The notes beneath the pieces are model-generated. The model made no database searches. It worked only from the letters and a program-made list of their open reading frames with translations, and was not told the origin of the DNA. From Planctomycetota bacterium (GTDB taxonomy: Bacteria > Planctomycetota > Planctomycetia > Pirellulales > Pirellulaceae), in contig JAPLNJ010000599.1 in NCBI GenBank assembly GCA_026692885.1, positions 1-27,700 of the forward strand: a stretch of DNA of 27,700 bases, in the 5' to 3' direction. Shown piece by piece: positions 15,151-23,100 of the stretch. A program made the position numbers and the translations under genes. The first letter of the stretch is position 1. The number at the start of each line of letters is the position of its first letter.

Positions 15151-16914
15151 ATGGGCAAACGCTGTCGCATTCATCCGCACGATGCAGACAAGATCGCGTT
15201 TCTTGAGCGATCCGCGGGTGTTTCGCCTGTTGTGGCTCAGCTGTTGATCTGTCGTGGGGTTAGTGCTCCGTCCGACGTTCGCTCGTTCCTGGACGCCAAA
15301 CTGTCGTCGCTCCGCGAGCCGGACCTGTTGCCCGGACTTTCGGAGGCGGCAGACCGGGTGCACGCGGCCATTCAGCAGCATCGCAAAATCGTCATCTATG
15401 GCGACTACGATGCGGACGGCATGACGGCCACGGGCGTGTTACACAGTTGCCTGCGGCTGTTGAACGCGGAGGTTGGCTACTACGTCCCGCATCGGATGGA
15501 GGAAGGCTATGGCCTGAATCACGACGCGTTGCGCAAACTGGCGGAGCGTGGGACGTCGATGGTGATCTCTGTAGACTGCGGCATTACCAGTTGCGCGGAA
15601 GCGGACACCGCGCGCGAACTGGGGCTCGAACTGATCGTCACCGACCACCATCAGCTGGCGGATCGCCTGCCCGCGGCCGCCGCGATCGTGCATCCGGGCC
15701 TGCCCGGGGGTGGCTATCCCTTCGCCGGCCTGTGCGGCGCCGGCGTCGCCTTCAAACTGGCCTGGGCCATCTGCCAACGTGCCAGCCAAGCCAAGCGTGT
15801 CAGCCCGGCGATGCGAGATTTCCTGCTGAGTGCCCTGGGACTGGCCGCTTTGGGTACCGTGGCCGATGTGGTGCCCTTGGTGGACGAGAACCGCATCCTG
15901 GTGCGGCACGGTCTGCTGAGTCTGCGCGAGCGCCCCCTGCCAGGTCTAGCCGCCCTGATGAAAATCACCGGGCTCGACAAGAAAGCCGCTTTGACCAGCG
16001 AAGATATCGCCTTCACGTTGGCGCCACGGCTAAACGCCACAGGTCGGCTGGGGCAAGCCCAGTTGGGTGTCGAGTTGCTGACGACCCAGTCGGCCGAGCG
16101 GGCGTTGGCGCTGGCCACCTACATTCAGGAACTGAACGGCACGCGCGAGCACCTGGAACGGACCGTCTATCTGGCCGCTCACAAGCAGGCCAAAGAACAA
16201 TTCGATCCCATCCACGATCCGGCGATCGTCCTGGCCGCGGTGGGCTGGCATCCCGGCGTGATCGGGATCGTGGCCGGGCGGTTGGCCGAGAAGTATCATC
16301 GGCCGACAGTCATCATCAGTTGGGATCAGGTCGGGGCTCGGCCGGGCGTTGGCTCGGCCCGTTCGGCCGGTGGTTTGAATCTGTACCAAGCATTGGCCGT
16401 GTGCAGCCACCATCTGTTATCTCACGGCGGCCACGCTCAAGCCGCCGGCTTGAAAATCGCCGAGAATAAGTTGGATGCGTTTCGCAGTGAGTTTTTCGAA
16501 CACGTCGCCAGCGAGGTTTCGGATTCGAACCGTGTCGCCGAGGTCTGCATTGATGCCGAAGCGCCGTTGAGCCAATTGACGATGCAGACCTTGCAGCAGA
16601 TCGAGCAACTGGCCCCGTTTGGGCAGGGCAACCCCCGTCCGATCCTGTGTGCCAGCGGCGTGCGGTTGGCCGAACCGCCGCGACGCATCGGCGAGGGCGA
16701 ACGCCACTTGTCGTTGAAGCTTCAGCAACACGGCATTACCCTGCGCGGCGTCGGCTTTGGACACGGCGACGCGGCCGACGAGTTGGCTCGGTTGGAGATG
16801 CCGCTGGACGTGGCGTTTCGTCCGGTGATCAACGAGTTCCGCGGCCGCCGCACCGTGGAAGTGCAACTCGTGGATTGGCGACCGGCGGAAACCCCCGTGC
16901 TGGCCGGAACGTAG
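15151..16914 (+). CDS. recJ: Single-stranded-DNA-specific exonuclease RecJ
   Basis: A 587-residue protein, normal length for RecJ. DHH-domain motifs are in order: IYGDYDADGMTATG (about 82), SVDCGITS (about 140) and VTDHHQL with the DHH triad (about 164). The DHHA1 domain has HPGVIGIVAGRL, VGSARSAGGLNLYQAL and LSHGGHAQAAGL (about 425). The last 120 residues form the OB-like RecJ C-terminal domain (QIEQLAPFGQGNPRPIL). RecJ degrades single-stranded DNA 5' to 3' in recombinational repair, base excision and mismatch repair, using Mn or Mg ions. The start at ATG 15151 has AAGGA just upstream. All catalytic motifs are intact. Confidence 0.96.
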   Translation: MGKRCRIHPHDADKIAFLERSAGVSPVVAQLLICRGVSAPSDVRSFLDAKLSSLREPDLLPGLSEAADRVHAAIQQHRKIVIYGDYDADGMTATGVLHSCLRLLNAEVGYYVPHRMEEGYGLNHDALRKLAERGTSMVISVDCGITSCAEADTARELGLELIVTDHHQLADRLPAAAAIVHPGLPGGGYPFAGLCGAGVAFKLAWAICQRASQAKRVSPAMRDFLLSALGLAALGTVADVVPLVDENRILVRHGLLSLRERPLPGLAALMKITGLDKKAALTSEDIAFTLAPRLNATGRLGQAQLGVELLTTQSAERALALATYIQELNGTREHLERTVYLAAHKQAKEQFDPIHDPAIVLAAVGWHPGVIGIVAGRLAEKYHRPTVIISWDQVGARPGVGSARSAGGLNLYQALAVCSHHLLSHGGHAQAAGLKIAENKLDAFRSEFFEHVASEVSDSNRVAEVCIDAEAPLSQLTMQTLQQIEQLAPFGQGNPRPILCASGVRLAEPPRRIGEGERHLSLKLQQHGITLRGVGFGHGDAADELARLEMPLDVAFRPVINEFRGRRTVEVQLVDWRPAETPVLAGT

Positions 16915-16923
16915 GCCGGACGG

Positions 16924-16929
16924 TATAAC
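16924..16929 (+). promoter_or_regulatory. Possible -10 box giving a leaderless transcript
   Basis: TATAAC ends 6 bp before the ATG at 16936, so initiation at the usual distance would start the RNA on or next to the start codon. The sequence 17 bp upstream (TGGCCG) is a poor -35. No ribosome site precedes the ATG. Confidence 0.3.
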
Positions 16930-16935
16930 AACCGA

Positions 16936-18063
16936 ATGGACACACCGCCGTTTCTGTTTGTCGTCTGTCAGGTGGGGGCCGAAACCGCGCTCAAGCAAGA
17001 GCTGAGCCGGCAATGGCCCGGCCTGCGCCTGGCCTTTTCGCGGCCGGGGTTCGTCACGTTGAAATCGCCGCCGGACCAGCCGTTCTCCGAGGACACGGAC
17101 CTGCGTTCTGTCTTCGCCCGGACCTGGGGCTTCTCGCTGGGAAAGCTTCAAGGCACGGATCACGATCAGTTGGCGGCGGAGGTCTGGAAGCTGACCGGAG
17201 AGCGGCGATTCAAGCACATCCATGCCTGGCAGAGGGATGCCGCCCTGCCTGGTTATCGGGACTTCGAGCCCGGCTTGACGGAACTGGCCAAGGACGTCGG
17301 CGACCGCATCGCGGCGCAGCGACCTGGCGCCGCCGCACCCGCCAAAGCTTTGCCCGTCAATCTGCTGGCGCGGGCCGGCGACTTGGTCTTGGACTGCGTC
17401 CTGGTGGAGCCGGACCAATGGTGGATCGGGTATCACGTCGCCAGTTCCTTGCCGACGCGTTGGCCCGGCGGCGTGCCGAAGATCGATTTGCCTGCCCATG
17501 CCGTTTCGCGGGCCTATCTGAAGATGGGCGAGTCCCTGCTGTGGTCGGGACTACCGACGGCTCCGGGCGACCGTTGCGTCGAGATCGGCAGTTCACCCGG
17601 CGGCTCGTGCCAGGCCCTGTTGGATCGGGGCCTGGTCGTCGTGGGGATTGATCCGGCCAAGATGCACGAGGCCGTGCTGGCACATCCCAACTTCACCCAC
17701 ATCCGGGCGCGGGGCGCTGACTTGAAACGCCGCGAGTTTCGCGGCACGAAGTGGTTGCTGGTGGACTCCAATGTGGCGCCCCAGCATACGCTGGACACGG
17801 TCGCCCACATCGTGACCAACCGGCAGGTGCAGATCCGGGGAATGCTGCTGACCTTGAAGCTCCTGGAGTGGGAGCTTGCCGAGCACATCCCTGAGTACTT
17901 GGCCTGCATCCGCTCTTGGGGCTACACCTATGTCCGTGCCCGGCAGTTGGCTTTCAATCGTCAGGAAATCTGCGTGGCCGCGCTGCGCAGCCGCGCCTTA
18001 CGCCGAGCTCCGCCTGAAAAACACGCCCGACGCTCGAAGCTATCGCCGGACGAGCTGGGATAG
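16936..18063 (+). CDS. RlmM/FtsJ-like RNA 2'-O-methyltransferase
   Basis: A 375-residue protein. The N-terminal part (1-170) resembles the THUMP-like region of RlmM (VVCQVGAETALKQEL ...). The Rossmann domain has SRAYLKMGESLLWSGL, motif I CVEIGSSPGGSCQALLDRG, and VVGIDPAKM. The FtsJ/RrmJ-type catalytic tetrad can be placed as K196, D277, K308 and E344 (AYLKMGE, VDSNVAP, TLKLLEWE, NRQEICVA). RlmM methylates the ribose of C2498 in E. coli 23S rRNA; this protein is probably an rRNA ribose methyltransferase, but the exact site is not certain. The C-terminus is a short basic tail. It starts 21 bp after recJ and may be cotranscribed or use its own leaderless promoter. Confidence 0.82.
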   Translation: MDTPPFLFVVCQVGAETALKQELSRQWPGLRLAFSRPGFVTLKSPPDQPFSEDTDLRSVFARTWGFSLGKLQGTDHDQLAAEVWKLTGERRFKHIHAWQRDAALPGYRDFEPGLTELAKDVGDRIAAQRPGAAAPAKALPVNLLARAGDLVLDCVLVEPDQWWIGYHVASSLPTRWPGGVPKIDLPAHAVSRAYLKMGESLLWSGLPTAPGDRCVEIGSSPGGSCQALLDRGLVVVGIDPAKMHEAVLAHPNFTHIRARGADLKRREFRGTKWLLVDSNVAPQHTLDTVAHIVTNRQVQIRGMLLTLKLLEWELAEHIPEYLACIRSWGYTYVRARQLAFNRQEICVAALRSRALRRAPPEKHARRSKLSPDELG

Positions 18064-18105
18064 GGCCATCCGTGGGCCGACAAGATCAACGATTATGAGG
18101 GAGTA

Positions 18106-18184
18106 TGACAAAAAAAATGATGACAAAAAGATGTTCCACTGTAACGGGATGTCTTGTCGTATTTTTGTCATCAATTTTTTTGTC
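18106..18184. repeat. AT-rich inverted repeat (MITE/REP-like)
   Basis: Arms 18107-18133 and 18158-18184 are inverted copies, 24 of 27 positions matching, each with two GACAAAAA units (left arm starts GACAAAAAAAATGATGACAA). They enclose 24 bp. Its base composition is strikingly AT-rich against the GC-rich surroundings. It could form a hairpin and end the upstream transcript, and it may be a mobile short repeat; no copy was seen elsewhere in the window. Confidence 0.65.
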
Positions 18185-18258
18185 TTCTTCTTTGTCTTGA
18201 AGCGGAATTGGGAGCATCGGAAACTGTTTGTTTTGTCAGCCTAGGTAATCCGTGAATC

Positions 18259-18729
18259 ATGCTGAATCCTTCACGTTTCCTACAGCTGCGCTGTCCTCAA
18301 TGCTCGGCCACGGTTGTGTGCGGACCTGACGAGATGTTGGCACGTCTGCGCCAGGCCGGGGGTCTCCGTCGCGAGAAGGAACCGGACTTGGCGTTGGTCC
18401 GCGAGTTATTCCTGGCCGCGGTGCCGCGATTCGTCTGTGTCGAATGCGGGCAGGTGGGCCTGGCCGTGGCATCGGTCGAGGAAGAGTTCGATGACGACGA
18501 CTGGGGCCTCGTTCGCAACTGCGAAGCATGCGGCCAACCGATTCCCGCGGAACGTTTGGAACTGTTTCCCACGGCAACCCTCTGCGTCGTTTGTCAACGG
18601 GGTGCAGAGACCGGCCGGGATCAGGGTCCCGCGGAGTACTGTCCCCGCTGCGGAAACGTGATGATCCTGCGAGTCCGCCGCCGCGGCATCACGGAGTACG
18701 TGCTGGTGTGCCCCGAGTGCGGTGCCTGA
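18259..18729 (+). CDS. Multi-zinc-finger protein with DksA/TraR-like C4 finger
   Basis: A 156-residue protein with four Cys pairs or fingers. The N-terminal CPQC and the later CVECG may form one ribbon. The middle element CEACGQPIPAERLELFPTATLCVVC has the spacing of the DksA/TraR C4 zinc finger. The C-terminal ribbon is CPRCGNVM...CPECG. The acidic stretch EEEFDDDDW precedes the C4 finger. DksA/TraR proteins bind RNA polymerase in the secondary channel, but the long coiled coil with the DxxDxA tip was not seen, so that role is not supported. It is more likely a zinc-binding adaptor of unknown function. ATG 18259 gives the whole domain set. Confidence 0.8.
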   Translation: MLNPSRFLQLRCPQCSATVVCGPDEMLARLRQAGGLRREKEPDLALVRELFLAAVPRFVCVECGQVGLAVASVEEEFDDDDWGLVRNCEACGQPIPAERLELFPTATLCVVCQRGAETGRDQGPAEYCPRCGNVMILRVRRRGITEYVLVCPECGA

Positions 18730-18762
18730 GACACTGGTGCAGAAGCCCATGAACCAACGGGG

Positions 18763-19182
18763 CCAGGCCACCGGGGAGAGGCGCGCCTCGGCCATGTTTA
18801 CCAAGGTCGCTACAAATCCTTCCCCATCCAGACCGGCGAGTACTCCTAGCAGGTGGCGCGATATGTGGAGCAAAACGCATTGCGGGCCGATCTGGTAGCT
18901 TCGGCCGAGAAGCGGCGGTGGTCCAGCCTTTGGCGCCGTGTTCACGGTTCGGCGGAGCAAGCGGCCTTGCTCAGTGGCTGGCCGCTGCCGCAACCTCGGA
19001 ACTGGAAATCGCTGGTCAATCAGCCGCAGCGAGAGTGCGAAATCGAGGCCATCCGACGCGGGCAACCATTCGGCAGCCAGTCTTGGGTGGAGAGAACCGC
19101 GGGCCAATTGGGGCTGGGATCAACCCTTCGCGCGCCGCACCGGCCCCGAAAGATTCCGCGTGCAGAAACCCCCGAAACATAA
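18763..19182 (+). pseudogene. Decayed REP-associated tyrosine transposase (RAYT, IS200-like Y1)
   Basis: Translation in one frame gives GHVYQGRYKSFPIQTGEYS, a TAG stop at 18847-18849, then QVARYVEQNALRADLVASAE, KRRWSSLWRRVHG and, near the end, the basic RAPHRPRKIPR. This is the C-terminal half of the Y1 transposase domain of RAYT proteins, including the YxxxNxxRA helix region that carries the catalytic Tyr. The N-terminal HUH part is missing: the preceding 60 bp hold only weak traces. With an internal stop and no N-terminus it cannot be active. RAYTs mobilise REP palindromes, so this copy fits the palindrome-rich surroundings, though it need not be the source of the repeats here. Confidence 0.78.
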
Positions 19183-19185
19183 GCG

Positions 19186-19200
19186 GTCCCGCTTTCTTCC
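19186..19200 (+). repeat. 15-bp inverted repeat flanking the TA pair, left copy
   Basis: GTCCCGCTTTCTTCC. Its exact reverse complement lies at 20026-20040. The two copies bracket the DUF5615/DUF433 gene pair. The left copy begins 4 bp after the RAYT remnant. Confidence 0.55.
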
Positions 19201-19303
19201 CCGCCGCGGAGGACGATGTCGCGCGGCTGCTCCAGCTCGAAGCTTGGGGACGCGAGTAACGGCGGGGGTTGGGGGCAGACTACGATGGACCCCGACCACG
19301 CCG

Positions 19304-19690
19304 TCAATCCCAACGCAGAGTGAGTTCCCGCGAGGCACGGAGACGCCAGAGCGACAGGCCCGCGCTCGATACGCGAAGCACCGTTCCCATCCGTTGAACC
19401 TGCGTGCGGCAGGCAGGATGGCGGAGGAGTCGGCGGATGAACGCCGCGACTTCGTACTTGTCTACTGCCAGGTATACCAAACAGTACCTGGCATGGCAGA
19501 TTCGCCGGTCATGGAAATCTTCGTCGCGAGTGAAGAACGTCGGCCGACGTTGCTGGAGCAGGAGGGGGATGATCTCGTCGTCCTGCATCCCTCGCCAGCC
19601 CACATTCAGGCCGACTTGACAGACAGGCACGCCCCACAAGTCCAAGAGTTGCCGTTGGTTGGCAGGGATGTTCTCGTCCAGGATATTCAC
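19304..19690 (-). CDS. DUF5615-type PIN-like protein, putative toxin
   Basis: A 128-residue protein. It opens with NILDENIP, a PIN-type acidic strand (D5, E6), and continues with LDLWGVPVCQVG, FFTRDEDFHD (further acidic residues) and RYCLVYLAVDK. These are the hallmarks of the DUF5615/Mut7-C-like PIN fold, seen in putative VapC-like ribonucleases. The start is GTG 19690, whose bases overlap the stop of the upstream DUF433 gene, the usual antitoxin-toxin coupling. The C-terminus (SLWRLRASRELTLRWD) is slightly longer than I expect for the family. RNase activity is inferred from the family, not shown here. Confidence 0.8.
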   Translation of the reverse strand: MNILDENIPANQRQLLDLWGVPVCQVGLNVGWRGMQDDEIIPLLLQQRRPTFFTRDEDFHDRRICHARYCLVYLAVDKYEVAAFIRRLLRHPACRTQVQRMGTVLRVSSAGLSLWRLRASRELTLRWD

Positions 19691-19953
19691 GTCGGCACCG
19701 GCTCAAACACGAACTCGCTGGCATGCCGCAGCAGGGCCTCGCGCGCAAGCTGCACGGCCTCGCGGATCGCGTCCGGCGTGAGGTGACCGTTCCACTCGTC
19801 GATAATCGTCTCCCACGCCATGCCGGTTGCGACCTGCTCCAGCACGTCAGCAACCAGCACACGGGTCCCACGAAACGTGGGCTTGCCGTGGCACACCTTG
19901 GGATTCGCCACAATGAACCGGCCGATGGATTGAACTCGAATCGACTGCCGCAT
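19687..19953 (-). CDS. DUF433 domain protein, putative antitoxin
   Basis: An 88-residue protein with the DUF433 pattern: a short N-terminal strand, then NPKVCHGKPTFRGTRV, the VADVLEQVATGMAWETIIDEW helix region and TPDAIREAVQLA. DUF433 proteins carry a winged-helix-like DNA-binding fold and pair with PIN-like toxins as antitoxin and autoregulator. ATG 19953 was taken as the start; GTG 19977 is an alternative 8 codons upstream, and neither has a clear ribosome site. It is the first gene of a two-gene operon, with the stop overlapping the toxin start by 4 bp. The operon promoter should lie in 19978-20055, but no clear boxes were seen. Confidence 0.82.
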   Translation of the reverse strand: MRQSIRVQSIGRFIVANPKVCHGKPTFRGTRVLVADVLEQVATGMAWETIIDEWNGHLTPDAIREAVQLAREALLRHASEFVFEPVPT

Positions 19954-20025
19954 GAGGTTGTTTCTCGTTTGAGTCACCTTAATTCAACGAATTCTACGAC
20001 CGGCGACGGCAAGCCACAAGACGGA

Positions 20026-20040
20026 GGAAGAAAGCGGGAC
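20026..20040 (-). repeat. 15-bp inverted repeat flanking the TA pair, right copy
   Basis: GGAAGAAAGCGGGAC on the plus strand, the exact reverse complement of 19186-19200. It lies upstream of the DUF433 start, within the likely promoter region, so it might also be an operator half-site. Confidence 0.5.
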
Positions 20041-20054
20041 AGGTTCGCTTATTG

Positions 20055-20154
20055 ACGAGGTTATGATTCTGGCCTCGCTTACGCTTCGGGTTACAATGGC
20101 GGCAAGCCTGCCAATACGCTTAACCTCGTGCCATTCGGGGCAGGCCCGAATGGC
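20055..20154. repeat. Composite palindromic cluster between TA operon and propeller gene
   Basis: ACGAGGTTA (20055-20063) pairs with TAACCTCGT (20121-20129). Beside it a perfect 10-bp stem, GCCATTCGGG (20130-20139) with CCCGAATGGC (20145-20154), closes a 5-nt loop. It follows the stop of the large minus-strand gene by about 35 nt and may help end its transcript, but there is no T-run. No gene is seen in 19978-20188. Confidence 0.5.
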
Positions 20155-20188
20155 GGTAACTCAAGTGGCCAGGGTGACCTCTTTCGCT

Positions 20189-23100
20189 TCAATCATCGCG
20201 GCTCTCGCGGAAGGCTTCCACGGTGCTCAAAATGGCTTGCGGCTTCCGAGCCTCAGCGGACGGTCGAAACTCGATGTTCAGCTTACCGCTAATTCGCACG
20301 CCACGAAACTCCTTGACCAACGCTCGGTGGCGCCCGCCGGATTCGCGAACCACGTCGAAGTCCGCGAGGACTCGTTTTCCTTGCAGCAGCACGTCGAAGA
20401 CGCGATCGCCTGCGTCGACCGCGTCCGGTTCCAGGAAGCCCAGACGCACGGTGTAGACGCTGCTCGCCTGGCCGGCAGTCAGGGGCACCGTGAACTGCAG
20501 CAGACCGCGGGCACCGGAGGTGAAGAGCCACGGCTTGTCGGTCCCGCGGATTTTGTCGAGGCGGTCTGCGTCGAAGTCGTAACCGTTGCCCTCGCCTGCG
20601 GAAAATCGACAGACGGCCCAGTGATTTTTCTGCACGCGGTGGGGGCAACTCAGCCAGAGTTGGCCCGTCTCGTCGCGCACGTCTCCCGGCGCGCCGAGAG
20701 CGATGGCCAAATGTTTCACGGGGACCAGCGGCGGTTGCAGGTCGAATTGAGCCCAGGCGGGGCGCCCGGGACGCGGGACCAGCACGGTCGTGCACTGCAA
20801 TGCGTAGGGACAATCGCACTCGGCGCTGCCTTCCGGCACCAGCAGCAGGCCGCCGGCGGCGATGGCGTTAATCCAACAGCCCCAGCGTTGGCCGCCACGG
20901 CGCGTGATGCCCTGGTCGGCCGGCAGGTCGTAACAGGCCCCCGCATCGGAGCGGAAGAACAGCGTCTCGGCCGAGGCGCTGATGGCTCCACACGCTCCGC
21001 CGGCACCGCGGTGAACGGACCACGGCTGCAATTCGCCGGTCAGCGGATGCGGTCGCGTCTTCGGCTGGCCGGTTCGCAAATCGTACGCCCATGGCTGGGC
21101 GAAGACCAAGTCCCCGATCACCACCGGACGAGACAGATAGTTCTTGGGGCCGGCCCAACGGATCGAGCCCGAGTCGGCCACCAGCGCGATCAAGGTGCGG
21201 CGTGCAAACTGGCCGTCCTGGAATTCCTTCAAGTGGTGGTCGCCGCCGCTGGGTGAACTGCAGACCAGGAGGGTGTCGCCCGAGCAGATCAGGTTGGCTT
21301 GACCCCCGCGCGGAGCCACCACCAGGTCCGTGATCTCCAGAGGACGGGACCAGCGGCGCTGGCCGGTACGGGCATCCAACGCGACGACCTTGCTCGCCAA
21401 CCGAGGCGGAGTCTCGCCACGCCGATCAGGCGCTGGGGACGCGCGGTCTGGCTGGGGAAGCTGGACAGCTGAACCTGCACGAGCGTCCGGGCGCGCCGTT
21501 TCGGCCAGGGCCTGCTGCCGCTCTTGGTCGCTCAGCTCCGCATCCAGCAGGAAGACCGCACCGCCTCCGACGGCCAACGCGGTCTGGGGCAGCGACTTGC
21601 CTTCGTAGACCCAGCGGGTTTGCCCGGAATCCACGTCCAGGCAGAACACGGCTTCGCTGGTGTGACCCGTCGTGGCCGGCCAATTGCGAAACGGCCGCTC
21701 GGTGTCGGTGCGGGACCCGAACAGCTGCTGGCCCGCGACGGCCAACCAGCCCCAGCGACGCGGGACTCCATCCGCGCGAGCCGGCAGGACGTAGGTGCGG
21801 CGCGTCTCGCCCGTCGCAGCGTCCAGACGGAGGCAGTGATCGTCCACAGCCACGAACAGGCTGTTCGCGGAAGCCGCCATGTTCGAACTCTGCTCGGTCA
21901 TGGCGATGCGTGTTGCGCCCTCCAGACTCCGCTGCCACAGAGCCAATCCGTTGTAGGCGTCCCAGGCTTCGATGCGATTGTCTCCCTGGACGAACAATCG
22001 CCCGTCGGCGCATAACGGGGCCGGACCGGCCGCGTGCCGGTCGAGCAGGCCTTGGGGACCGGGATCGCCGAACCACAGCGGGCGCAAGGGCGCTCGGACC
22101 AAGGCGTCGCGGCTGCAACTGGTATTGCCGAGATCTGCGTACTGATGCGTCCACCAGCCCACGCCCGGCAGTGCACCGCGGGTGAGCTTGGCCCAACCGC
22201 CGTGCCGCTCGATACGCAGGCTGCCGTCCTGCAATTCCTTGAACCACTCTCCCAGCCGCTCTCCCAGCCCCTCGTTCCCACGCTCCGCGTGGGAACGCAC
22301 CTCTTCGACGCTCTGCGTCCTGAGGCTGTCGCCTCGGCGAGAATCCTCCGTTTGGATTCGACGCGGAGCGTCGGAAACTTGGGTTCCCACGCGGAGCGTG
22401 GGAACCAGAGGTCCGATCAGTGCCACGCCACCGTGCGGCTTCAGGACCCGCAGCAGTTCCCCTGCGGGGGCACTCGGAACACCCGCAGGCCCCGCCGCTT
22501 CGTCCACAATCAGGTTCGCGAAGTAAGGCGGAAAGCGTCGCGAGATCAAGTCGCCCTGTTCCACCACGACCCGCCCGCCGTAAAGCCCTGCGTCGCTCAG
22601 CCGTCGCCGCCCGGCCTCGACCTGCTGCGGATCGCGTTCCAGGACGTAAATGCGAAGCGACGAATGCTTGGCCAAGGCCAGCGCGACCCCACCGTCGCCG
22701 CGCCCCAGGATCAGACAGTAGCCTTTGTCCACACCCGATTCGCGGAGGATTTCCCGAGCGGCGAGTTCGGCCCTGGGGAGGGCAACCTCCGTTATTGGGA
22801 GGGCGACCTCCGTTGTTGGGAGGGCGACGCTCCCGCGGAGCCGCGACGGGTCCTCGACCGGCGGCCGCACCGGCTCGGCAGGAGCCTCGCCCTCCCGAGC
22901 GGCGGGCGTATCGGCCGGCTCGGCAGGAGCCTCGCCCTCCCGGGCAGCGGGCGTATCGGCTGCGCGAAAACAGGTAATGCTGCCGCTGGTCGTACTGACG
23001 AACAATCGGCCGCGGGCGACGGCCAGTCCGCGGACCATGCCTTCGACGACATGCTTCTCCAACTGCTTCCCGCGGTCCGCATCGATCGTGACGACTTGCC

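Noticed and set aside
20063..21256. Long plus-strand open frame opposite the propeller gene
   Set aside because: It mirrors the codons of the large minus-strand protein, has no family motifs and no ribosome site; high GC makes such antisense frames common.
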